From JAWLCG01 sp041687295 (GTDB taxonomy: Bacteria > Planctomycetota > Phycisphaerae > SM23-33 > FEN-1343): a DNA stretch of 6,083 bases. The stretch lies in the NCBI GenBank assembly GCA_041687295.1, contig JAWLCG010000316.1, forward strand, positions 1 to 6,083, in the 5' to 3' direction. Of this stretch, positions 1 through 6,083 are shown piece after piece. Below the pieces are notes generated by a model that was not told the DNA's origin, made no database searches, and saw nothing but the letters and a program-made list of their open reading frames with translations. The first letter of the stretch is position 1. The number at the start of each line of letters is the position of its first letter. The position numbers and the translations under genes were made by a program.

Positions 1-182
1 GGGCGACCCCCCTTCGCGCGCGCCGGGGGTCGTCGGGATGGGGGGACGCCGCCCTTGGGGCTCTGTCCCAGCCTGCGGACTGGGCCGTGGAACGGAGCGC
101 GCGCCCCGATGCCCACGGATGGCAATCCGTGGGCTTGGGCCGGAGCGTTCTGCGGTTTCGCAGGCGCGGCCGGCGGGCGGGT
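1..182. other. Non-coding left edge with several hairpins
   Basis: No convincing gene is seen; open frames here are shadows in GC-rich DNA. An 8-bp inverted repeat (CGACCCCC at 4-11, GGGGGTCG at 25-32) may be the 3' end of a gene outside the window. Positions 56-70 match 14 of 15 bases of a hairpin motif found in the inverted repeat at 1791-1805. Hairpins at 111-134 and 150-163 follow the VOC gene. Confidence 0.5.
111..134 (-). terminator. Terminator-like perfect hairpin downstream of the VOC gene
   Basis: A perfect 10-bp stem (GCCCACGGAT at 111-120, ATCCGTGGGC at 125-134) encloses a 4-base loop. It lies 49 bases past the VOC stop codon in the direction of transcription. A smaller hairpin, CTGCG/CGCAG at 150-163, lies between. 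Neither side has a run of T, so this is not a classical intrinsic terminator. It could act as an RNA 3'-end stabiliser or as a terminator for either strand. Confidence 0.4.
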
Positions 183-590
183 CTACCGGGTCTGGAACAG
201 CTCGACCAGTTCGCCCTCGGGGCCCTTGAAGAAGGCGATGCGGACGGGGTAGGGGGGGCTCGAGGGGATCTCGAGGTCCTTGGTCTCCATCGTCACGGTC
301 ATGCCGGCCTGGCGGACGCGTTCGATGACGGTCTTGACGTCGGCGCAGTTGAAGGCCAGGTGCATGAACGCGCCCTCGGGCTTGGGCTCGCCGCTGCCGC
401 CGGCGAAGATCTCGAGGCAGCTGCCGTCGCCGCTGTCGAGCATGACGGCCCGGCTGTCGTCCTGGCCCCACTGTTTGAAGGGCGTCATGCCCAGCACGTC
501 GCGGTAGAACTGCACGGTCTTGTCGAAGTCTTTGACCTTCATGGCGATGTGGTGGAAGCCGCCACCGCCGAGCACCTTGTTGTTGCCCAC
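183..590 (-). CDS. VOC-family (glyoxalase I-like fold) protein
   Basis: A 135-residue single-domain vicinal-oxygen-chelate protein. It has two beta-alpha-beta-beta-beta modules: residues about 11-66, starting FHHIAMKVKDFDKTVQFYRDVLGM, and about 75-132, ending GPEGELVELFQ. Aligned by eye with E. coli glyoxalase I, all four metal-ligand positions are kept: His14, Glu60, His77 and Glu130. A divalent-metal enzyme is therefore likely. The substrate cannot be read from sequence; glyoxalase, dioxygenase, thiol-transferase and lyase activities all occur in this fold. A GTG start at 590 is chosen because AGGAG (597-601) lies 6 bases upstream and the fold begins right after it. The frame stays open upstream to about 1496, but that part is the shadow of the flavoprotein gene. 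It lies 107 bases after that gene on the same strand, so the two are probably co-transcribed. Confidence 0.92.
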   Translation of the reverse strand: MGNNKVLGGGGFHHIAMKVKDFDKTVQFYRDVLGMTPFKQWGQDDSRAVMLDSGDGSCLEIFAGGSGEPKPEGAFMHLAFNCADVKTVIERVRQAGMTVTMETKDLEIPSSPPYPVRIAFFKGPEGELVELFQTR

Positions 591-697
591 GGAAATCTCC
601 TGCTGCCTCGGGGCCGCCGGGCCCGGGCCGAACGTCGGCCAGGCCGGTCGGGCCGGTGGCTGGTCACCATACCGCCGCGGGGGTTGGCCTGCAACTC

Positions 698-1396
698 TCA
701 GGCGGACGGGTCGGGCGCCCGCAGCACGCCGAGGGCCTGGCCGATGCGCCGGCCCAGGGCGCGGGCGTCGGCGAGGGCGTCGGGCTGGTCCTCCAGGCGG
801 TGGATGCCGACCGAGTCGACCGTGGCGTCGGGGCCGAAGAGCATCTTCAGGCCGCTGACCTCGCACGTGTCGCCGAAGCCGCACTTCACGCACGGCACGT
901 TGCCCTGCACCTTGACGGCCCCGAGGAACTCCATACCCTCCTCCATCATGTAGAAGGTGATGGCGTTGACGCCCATGTCGCCGGCGGGCGGCAGGGTCTC
1001 GCAGCCGGCGGGGATGGCCGAGGTGACGATCGCGCCGCCGGGCTTGCCTCGCATCAGGCCACGGTTGTGCCGCAGCGGGTAGAGCCGCTCGAGGAAGGCC
1101 TTGGTCCGCCCGTCGAGGCTGGAGTAAGGCGTGAAGCCGGCCACGATGAGCGCATCGGCGGCGCGGGCCTTCTCGGCCAGGGCGACGCCGTCGTCGTCGA
1201 TCACGCAGCGGTTGGTCCGCACGCAGCCCAGGCACGCGCGGCAGGGCTCGACGGCGTGGTTGGCCAGGCGGACGAACTCGCTGGCACAGCCGGTGGCCTC
1301 CAGGGCGGCCCGCAGGGCGCGGTCGGTGTTGCTCTGTGCCAGCGGCGAGCCGGACACGCCCAGCACGCGACGCGGGGCAGGGGAACTCTGAGTCAT
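698..1396 (-). CDS. Flavodoxin-fold FMN oxidoreductase, iron-sulfur flavoprotein (Isf)-like
   Basis: A 232-residue protein of the NADPH-dependent FMN reductase/multimeric flavodoxin type. The N-terminal strand and FMN-phosphate loop read VLGVSGSPLAQSNTDRAL (11-28). TPYSSLDGRTKAFLERL (89-105) matches the second flavin loop of the family. Between them is a compact cysteine cluster, C52-x2-C55-x2-C58-x5-C64, in the position and spacing that binds a [4Fe-4S] cluster in archaeal and bacterial Isf proteins. A further set, C169-x2-C172-x5-C178, lies near the C-terminus. The likely role is cytoplasmic electron transfer or reduction of small oxidants; the substrate is unknown. The start at 1396 has GGAGG seven bases upstream; an in-frame ATG at 1444 is possible but would add 16 residues lacking family features. 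This is the first gene of a probable two-gene unit with the VOC gene. Confidence 0.9.
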   Translation of the reverse strand: MTQSSPAPRRVLGVSGSPLAQSNTDRALRAALEATGCASEFVRLANHAVEPCRACLGCVRTNRCVIDDDGVALAEKARAADALIVAGFTPYSSLDGRTKAFLERLYPLRHNRGLMRGKPGGAIVTSAIPAGCETLPPAGDMGVNAITFYMMEEGMEFLGAVKVQGNVPCVKCGFGDTCEVSGLKMLFGPDATVDSVGIHRLEDQPDALADARALGRRIGQALGVLRAPDPSA

Positions 1397-1498
1397 ACGA
1401 CGGCCTCCGGGTTGAGGGGGACTCCAACCGAACCGGACCGGCACACGGGGGGAGCGTGGCTCCGGCTCCGAGGTGCCGGCCCGTGCAGAACGCCATCT

Positions 1499-1528
1499 AC
1501 TCTATCCCGCCGACGGGGGGCTGAACAA
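1499..1528 (-). promoter_or_regulatory. Candidate sigma-70-like promoter for the flavoprotein-VOC unit
   Basis: On the minus strand, TTGTTC (1523-1528) and TAGAGT (1499-1504) are separated by 18 bases. Matches to consensus are three to four of six for each box. Transcription would start near 1491, giving a leader of about 95 bases with a foldable hairpin. This is weak evidence from motif reading only. Confidence 0.25.
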
Positions 1529-1548
1529 TGGCGCATCCATGAAACACG

Positions 1549-1842
1549 GCCCTTCTCCCATACAGTTGAAACAAAGGAATGGGGTCTGCCCCCAAACCCC
1601 CGGGATTTATCGCTTTAGGGCCCCAGCATGAGCGGGTATCCTGTGGGAGTCCTGACGGAGGATCGGGCAACGCTGGCGCTGGGAAGCGATCCGGGCGCCG
1701 TCGGGATGGCCGTACAGCACGGGCGACACCTCCAGGAGGTGCCGCCTGTTATGTTCTGCTGGTGGCCTCAAAGCGACAAATCCCGGCCTCTGGGGCAGAG
1801 CCCCAGGGGAGTTTCCTTTCGCCAACTGTTTGGGATGAGAGC
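1549..1842. repeat. Inverted repeat pair of about 80-base arms (MITE-like or structured element)
   Basis: Copy A reads on the plus strand at about 1549-1629 and copy B on the minus strand at about 1842-1760. Shared blocks occur in the same order: a CTCCCA-like block, ACAGTTG (1562-1568; 1823-1829), AAAGGAA, a GGGG..CTG..CCCC hairpin (1581-1592; 1791-1805), a 17-base core CCGGGATTTATCGCTTT (1600-1616, with 16 of 17 in 1770-1786), then GGCC and CAGCA. The arms are separated by about 130 bases, which contain a 10-bp hairpin at 1722-1746 (one mismatch). No transposase and no clear target-site duplication were seen. Confidence 0.6.
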
Positions 1843-1862
1843 CTGAAATACCGGACGGCCGC

Positions 1863-1890
1863 TTGCCCGCCCGGGCCGGCTGGGGATAAT
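1863..1890 (+). promoter_or_regulatory. Candidate sigma-70-like promoter for the cupin gene
   Basis: TTGCCC (1863-1868, four of six) and GATAAT (1885-1890, five of six) are 16 bases apart. Transcription would begin near 1897, giving a leader of about 63 bases. In that leader GCCCG (1899-1903) can pair with CGGGC, with GCGT/ACGC pairing outside it. The cupin SD, GGAAAGG at 1947-1953, lies six bases before its ATG. Confidence 0.4.
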
Positions 1891-1959
1891 GGCAGCGTGC
1901 CCGGCCCATCGGTCGGGCTCTGACGCGATACCACCCTTTGACACCCGGAAAGGTCATGC

Positions 1960-2289
1960 ATGAACATTCAGCGATTCGATAAGGCCACCGCCTCGGGCGG
2001 GCACAACAATACCATCCTCGCTTCGGACTTTCTGCCCAAGGGCGTCCGCGCGCCGTTCAAAGGGGCATGGGGATACCTCGAGAACGGCGGCGAGATGGAA
2101 GCCCACGCCCATCCCACCATGGAGATCTACGTGGTGATCTCCGGGCAGGGCGAGGTGAGGGTGGGCGATGAGTGGCGGAAGGTCTCGTCCGGCGATGTCA
2201 TCGAGATCCCCCCCGACGCCATGCACACGATGCGGTGCGGACAGAACGGCCCGCTGCTGTGGGCAGCCCTGTGGTGGCCGGCCCAGTGA
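1960..2289 (+). CDS. Single-domain cupin protein
   Basis: A 109-residue cytoplasmic beta-barrel protein with one cupin domain filling most of its length. Motif 1 is clear: GGEMEAHAHPTMEIYVVISG (43-62) supplies His49, His51 and Glu55. Motif 2, GDVIEIPPDAMHTM (78-91), supplies His89. The full three-His, one-Glu metal set is therefore present, as expected for a metal-binding small cupin. Such proteins include isomerases, dioxygenases and sensors, and the sequence does not tell which. The ATG at 1960 follows GGAAAGG by six bases. It is divergent from the flavoprotein-VOC unit; a shared redox or detoxification role is possible but rests only on proximity. The next plus-strand gene begins 199 bases downstream. 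Confidence 0.95.
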   Translation: MNIQRFDKATASGGHNNTILASDFLPKGVRAPFKGAWGYLENGGEMEAHAHPTMEIYVVISGQGEVRVGDEWRKVSSGDVIEIPPDAMHTMRCGQNGPLLWAALWWPAQ

Positions 2290-2318
2290 TACCCGCCGGC
2301 GCGGGCCTCGGGGTTAGT

Positions 2319-2492
2319 ATGGGAAAAGTGCGGCAAAAACTGGTGAAGCTGTTGCAGTGCCGGCTGGCGCTGCGTAGGATTATGCAGTTCCACCACGCCA
2401 ACGTTTTGTACCAGGCGTGGAACCTTCTGGAGACTGCGGCTTTCCCCCCCGCAGTGAATGAAATGTTCGTAGAAAGGACCCGCGTCCGATGA
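2319..2492 (+). CDS. Doubtful 57-residue ORF, ATGA-overlapping the next gene
   Basis: An ATG at 2319 opens a 57-codon frame whose TGA overlaps the ATG of the following gene (ATGA at 2489-2492), a layout typical of translational coupling. Visible product features are a basic N-terminus (MGKVRQKLVKLLQ) and no recognisable domain. Against it: no good SD, third-position GC near 70% (lower than the neighbouring genes appear), and three strong hairpins filling the same DNA. It may be chance in a non-coding stretch. Confidence 0.15.
   Translation: MGKVRQKLVKLLQCRLALRRIMQFHHANVLYQAWNLLETAAFPPAVNEMFVERTRVR
2354..2455 (+). other. Three tandem hairpins upstream of the winged-helix gene
   Basis: Hairpin 1: GCAGTGCC (2354-2361) and GGCGCTGC (2366-2373), eight pairs including one G-U, with loop GGCT. 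Hairpin 2: CCACGCC (2393-2399) and GGCGTGG (2414-2420), seven pairs; an alternative register bulges CCA and extends the stem out to 2387/2423. Hairpin 3: ACTGCGG (2433-2439) and CCGCAGT (2449-2455), seven pairs with a pyrimidine-only loop. None is followed by a T run. They may form a leader RNA for the downstream gene or 3' structure of the cupin mRNA. Confidence 0.4.
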
Positions 2493-2956
2493 CCAAGACC
2501 ACCCCCAACCTGAAGGACCGCCTGGCCGCTGTGCTGAAGGAAGAGAAGGTTCGCCATGAGCAGCGCCGCAAGGAACTCGAGCAGGATCGCGAGCGGCTGA
2601 AGTACCAACTCTCGCAGGTCGAGATGCAGCTGCTGCAGCTGGACCGCGAGTTCCAGCAGCAGATCAACCAGTCGCTCAAGGAGGCCGGCGTGGAAATCGA
2701 GGCCCCCGCCGCCAAGGCTGCCAAGCCCAAGGGCAGCCCCCGCCAGCGCCGCCAGCGCGGCACGAACCGCGACTGGATCCTCGACCAGGTCAAGGAGACG
2801 CCCCTGTCGCGCGGCGAGCTGATGGACCGCGCCGAGAAGGCTGGCCTCAAGGGCAGCAGCATCTCGCACACGCTCTACGCCCTGGCCAAGAGCGGCCACC
2901 TCGAGGCCGTCAAGAGCGGCTCGCAGACCGCCTACCGCCCCAAGGCCCGCGGGTAG
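2489..2956 (+). CDS. Small coiled-coil plus winged-helix DNA-binding protein, function unknown
   Basis: A 155-residue cytoplasmic protein with three parts. Residues about 8-66 are a highly charged helix (KEEKVRHEQRRKELEQDRER and onward) with heptad-like Leu/Val spacing, so a dimerising coiled coil is likely. Residues 71-92 are an Ala/Pro linker ending in a basic patch (RQRRQR). Residues about 93-152 resemble a winged helix: WILDQVKETPLSRGELMDRA, a candidate recognition helix near 121-134 (KGSSISHTLYALAK), then a wing ending near TAYRP. I do not recognise a named family. A nucleoid-associated or regulatory role is inference. The start is supported by AAAGGA at 2473-2478, ten bases upstream. 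The stop TAG (2954-2956) runs into a hairpin. It may be co-transcribed with the cupin gene 199 bases upstream. Confidence 0.85.
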   Translation: MTKTTPNLKDRLAAVLKEEKVRHEQRRKELEQDRERLKYQLSQVEMQLLQLDREFQQQINQSLKEAGVEIEAPAAKAAKPKGSPRQRRQRGTNRDWILDQVKETPLSRGELMDRAEKAGLKGSSISHTLYALAKSGHLEAVKSGSQTAYRPKARG

Positions 2957-2980
2957 CAGCCCGTTGGGAAACGGGCTGCT
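2955..2980 (+). terminator. Perfect 11-bp hairpin at the end of the winged-helix gene
   Basis: AGCAGCCCGTT (2955-2965) pairs perfectly with AACGGGCTGCT (2970-2980) around a GGGA loop. The stem starts within the stop codon. No T run follows on either strand. It lies between convergent genes, so it could act on transcripts from both sides, most likely as a 3'-end stabiliser or Rho-assisted terminator. Confidence 0.5.
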
Positions 2981-2981
2981 G

Positions 2982-3031
2982 GAGCAGTTGAGCAGGAGAG
3001 CAGGAGAGCAGGAGAGAGAGCAGGAGAGCAG
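2982..3031. repeat. 8-base tandem repeat GAGCAGGA
   Basis: About six units run head to tail: GAGCAGTT (2982), GAGCAGGA at 2990, 2998 and 3006, a 4-base GAGA insert, GAGCAGGA at 3018 and a partial unit to 3031. The plus strand is almost all purine apart from a single C per unit. The minus strand is pyrimidine-rich with regularly spaced TC and CC steps. Confidence 0.9.
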
Positions 3032-3053
3032 AACAAGCCTGGGAAGTGGCACC

Positions 3054-3076
3054 GCGCATCCGCACGTCCGATGCGC
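3054..3076 (-). terminator. Hairpin downstream of the HAD phosphatase gene
   Basis: GCGCATC (3054-3060) pairs with GATGCGC (3070-3076) around a 9-base loop. It lies about 100 bases past the HAD stop codon on the minus strand and has no following T run. It is a weak terminator candidate, just ahead of the pyrimidine-rich repeat. Confidence 0.25.
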
Positions 3077-3172
3077 TGGTCGCGCAGGCGAGTGCTCCCT
3101 GTGAGCGCAGACACGGCGGGCGACGTCGCACCCGCGGCGCCGCCCGCCGGTCCTGCGCAGCCGACGTCGGGC

Positions 3173-3835
3173 CTACGCGTGCTCCAGCAGTTCGGTCGGA
3201 TGGGCGATCAGGGCCTGGGCGCCGGCGCCTTGGAGTTCCTCCCGCGGCCGAAAGCCCCACAGGGCCCCGACGGCGAACATGCCGGCCCCGCGGGCGGTCT
3301 TCATGTCGGTGGCCGTGTCGCCGAGGTAGAGGAACCGCCCCGGCGCCAGGCCCATCTGCTCGGCGAGGGCCAGGGCCGACGACGGGTCGGGCTTGAGCGG
3401 CACGTCGGGCAGGGCGCCGCGGACGATCTCGAAAGCGACGTCCGGAAAGTAGTGTGCCACCATCTCCCGCGTGAAGTCGTCGGGCTTGTTCGACAGCACC
3501 GCCAGGCGCAGCCCGCGCTGGCCCAGCCCCGCCAGCATGTCCGCGATGCCGTCGTAGGGCCTCGTCTTGCACGCCCAGCCGGCCGCGTAGCGCTGGCGGT
3601 ATCGCGGCGTGATGCGCGCGATGAGGGCCTCGTCGTCGCGCCGCTCCTCCGGCAGGGCGCGGACGATGTAGTTCCGCACGCCGTCGCCGACGCAGAACTT
3701 GTGCTCATCCAGCGAAGGCGTCGGCAGGCCCAGCTCCGCCAGCACGCCGTTCATCGCGTCGGCGAGGTCCTCGATCGTATCCAGCAGCGTGCCGTCCAGG
3801 TCGAACAGCACGGCGTTGTGGCGGGCGTCATTCAT
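3173..3835 (-). CDS. HAD-superfamily hydrolase, phosphoglycolate phosphatase-like
   Basis: A 220-residue cytoplasmic phosphatase, normal for the Gph/PGP type, which removes phosphate from 2-phosphoglycolate or related small phosphates. All HAD motifs are present. Motif I is FDLDGTLLDT (Asp12 nucleophile, Asp14 acid/base); motif II is LSNKP (Ser115); the motif III Lys is Lys148 in PLKPDP; motif IV is GDTATD (Asp173, Asp177). Residues about 20-85 form the helical cap. The exact substrate cannot be decided; pyrophosphatase PpaX and other class IA HADs look alike. The start at 3835 is preferred over the in-frame ATG at 3850, because GGAG (3845-3848) sits nine bases before it while nothing SD-like precedes 3850. 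It lies downstream of rho, beyond rho's terminator, and converges on the winged-helix gene. Confidence 0.93.
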   Translation of the reverse strand: MNDARHNAVLFDLDGTLLDTIEDLADAMNGVLAELGLPTPSLDEHKFCVGDGVRNYIVRALPEERRDDEALIARITPRYRQRYAAGWACKTRPYDGIADMLAGLGQRGLRLAVLSNKPDDFTREMVAHYFPDVAFEIVRGALPDVPLKPDPSSALALAEQMGLAPGRFLYLGDTATDMKTARGAGMFAVGALWGFRPREELQGAGAQALIAHPTELLEHA

Positions 3836-3868
3836 TGGCGGTGTCTCCATGGGGCGCCGGGAGGCGCG

Positions 3869-3906
3869 AAAAAGGGCGGGCCCGCCTGCATGCGGCGGAC
3901 CCGCCC
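3869..3906 (-). terminator. Intrinsic terminator of rho
   Basis: On the minus strand, GGGCGGGTCCGCC (3906-3894) pairs with GGCGGGCCCGCCC (3886-3874): 13 pairs including one G-U, with a 7-base loop. It is followed at once by TTTTT (3873-3869). It begins 69 bases past the rho stop codon. This is the only hairpin plus T-run terminator seen in the window. Confidence 0.9.
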
Positions 3907-3935
3907 ATTATTCTCCAACGGCGGCGTCGTGACAA
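3907..3935 (-). promoter_or_regulatory. Strong sigma-70-like promoter for the HAD gene, abutting the rho terminator
   Basis: On the minus strand, TTGTCA (3930-3935, five of six) and AATAAT (3907-3912, five of six) are separated by exactly 17 bases. The start site would fall near 3900, inside the upstream arm of the rho terminator stem. The leader to the HAD start would be about 65 bases. Confidence 0.6.
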
Positions 3936-3975
3936 GCACCGGCGCGAGCCGCGGCCGTAGCTCTGGCCGAAGGTC

Positions 3976-5511
<1,536 letters not shown>

Positions 5512-5746
5512 GGTTCCTTTAGGCTCCCTGTTGCTCTCTGTGGGATGGCGCCGAGTGGCCGGGGCCCGGGCAGGGCAGCCGGCGTGCCTGGAAAACTTGC
5601 AGGGGCACTCGACGGTGTGTGTGTTCTGGTTGACTCCGGTTGGGTTCCAGCCTTGCGGCGTCCCCGTCGCCGCGACCGCCCGGGGGGGTACCGGTCAGCC
5701 CCTGCAGGGGCCATGGCGACCGGGGATCCGAGTGGGGCGGTCCGCC
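5512..5746 (-). promoter_or_regulatory. Structured rho leader / coaE-rho gap
   Basis: No gene is seen. In RNA order the gap holds a 14-base perfect palindrome GCCCCTGCAGGGGC (5711-5698) flanked by pairing CCGGTC/GACCGG (5691-5696, 5718-5723), a 6-bp hairpin GCGGCG/CGCCGC (5655-5673), a CA-rich stretch low in G (5648-5614), and a second GCCCCTGCA (5606-5598) that can pair with the palindrome's 3' half. No clear -35/-10 pair and no T-run terminator were found, so rho may be read through from coaE. Confidence 0.45.
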
Positions 5747-6083
5747 TTACCGCCGTGGTTCCTGGACGAGGTCGGATGGACCGTCCTCGCGGAGGACAAC
5801 ATGGTGGTAAAGCTGACAGACCTGGCTTTGCAGGCGAGACAGGCTGGAGTTGTTCTCCACAATATAATGGGCCTGTCGGCGCTTGCTGTCCAGTGGAATT
5901 TGCGCATTTTCTCGCCGCTGCAGCTCGTCGGCCGACCAGCCGGGCCGGCCCGCCACCCGGGCCAGGCGCTGCTCGAGGGGCGCCTCGACGAAGACCAGCA
6001 CGTCGCACAGCGTGTGCCAGTCGGTCTCCATCAGCAGGGCGGCATCGAGCACGGCCGCGGGGGTTTGGGCGTCGGCCCGGAAG
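5747..6083 (-). CDS. coaE: Dephospho-CoA kinase, C-terminal part (cut by window edge)
   Basis: The last 111 residues of CoaE, which phosphorylates the 3'-OH of dephospho-CoA with ATP in the final step of coenzyme A synthesis. Visible family features are the core strand VLDAALLMETDW (compare the usual VLDIPLLFE), then CDVLVFVEAPLEQRLARV, the lid-type region GRPGWSADELQRRENAQIPLDSKR, and the closing HYIVENNSSLSRLQSQV (compare the FVIDNSGS of other CoaEs). The P-loop and start codon lie beyond position 6083. The frame is open to the edge and the TAA stop is at 5749-5747. The C-terminus extends slightly past the core with a short charged tail. It is followed by rho on the same strand. Confidence 0.93.
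   Translation of the reverse strand, partial: FRADAQTPAAVLDAALLMETDWHTLCDVLVFVEAPLEQRLARVAGRPGWSADELQRRENAQIPLDSKRRQAHYIVENNSSLSRLQSQVCQLYHHVVLREDGPSDLVQEPRR

Larger units (their letters stand above)
1397..1959. other. 563-base divergent intergenic region
   Basis: This is the gap between the minus-strand flavoprotein gene and the plus-strand cupin gene. No ORF here looks real. It holds an inverted repeat pair (about 1549-1842), a candidate promoter for each side, and structured stretches. In the flavoprotein leader, CCGGCAC (1438-1444) pairs with GTGCCGG (1473-1479), and inside it GGAGC (1451-1455) pairs with GCTCC (1459-1463). GGATCG (1660-1665) can pair with CGATCC (1687-1692). No known riboswitch or ncRNA family was recognised. 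Confidence 0.6.

Noticed and set aside
87..953. 288-codon plus-strand frame
   Set aside because: It is antisense to the VOC and flavoprotein genes, and its product is low-complexity Ala/Gly/Arg/Val typical of shadow frames in GC-rich DNA.
591..1496. VOC gene extended upstream as a 437-residue fusion
   Set aside because: The added part is out-of-frame reading of the flavoprotein gene, rich in Arg/Pro/Ala. A GTG with AGGAG six bases upstream gives a normal-length VOC protein.
656..1618. 320-codon plus-strand frame
   Set aside because: It mirrors the flavoprotein gene on the opposite strand, has no recognisable domain and has shadow-like composition.
1579..1957. ORFs of 70-116 codons on both strands in the divergent gap
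   Set aside because: They mirror each other because the DNA is an inverted repeat. They lack SD sequences and recognisable domains.
2292..2305. CCCGC/GCGGG hairpin right after the cupin stop as an intrinsic terminator
   Set aside because: The stem is only five pairs and no T run follows.
2982..3031. Short repeats as a CRISPR array
   Set aside because: The unit is 8 bases, head to tail with no unique spacers, and no cas gene is nearby.

Overview
This is a GC-rich (roughly 65% by eye) bacterial chromosomal window. It carries seven confident protein genes, one of them cut by the right edge, and several structured intergenic regions. The order coaE-rho, an Ala/Pro/Glu-rich N-terminal extension on Rho, and small stand-alone VOC, flavoprotein and cupin genes suggest a Planctomycetota/Phycisphaerae-like organism. 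That placement is inference from gene content and order; no rRNA marker is present.

Left part (1-1396, minus strand): an iron-sulfur-flavoprotein-like flavodoxin-fold oxidoreductase is followed 107 bases downstream by a VOC/glyoxalase-I-fold protein. They probably form one transcription unit. The 182 bases after it hold hairpins but no gene. Between this unit and the next lies a 563-base divergent gap (1397-1959). It contains candidate promoters for both sides and a diverged inverted repeat pair, each arm about 80 bases.

Middle (1960-2956, plus strand): a single-domain cupin is followed by about 200 bases with three tandem hairpins and an ATGA-coupled 57-codon ORF of doubtful reality. Next is a small coiled-coil plus winged-helix DNA-binding protein of unknown role. 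It ends in an 11-bp hairpin that overlaps its stop codon. A GAGCAGGA tandem repeat sits between this gene and the convergent HAD phosphatase gene.

Right part (3173-6083, minus strand): the transcription order is coaE (dephospho-CoA kinase, N-terminus outside the window), rho (transcription termination factor), then a phosphoglycolate-phosphatase-like HAD gene. rho ends in a textbook intrinsic terminator. The best sigma-70-like promoter in the window, for the HAD gene, lies directly against that terminator, so its start site falls inside the terminator stem. The 235-base coaE-rho gap can form mutually exclusive RNA pairings around a CA-rich, G-poor stretch, which may be a site where Rho regulates its own synthesis.

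No phage, transposase, CRISPR, tRNA or rRNA was recognised. The protein genes are mostly ordinary housekeeping or redox genes. The more unusual content is in the non-coding regions.
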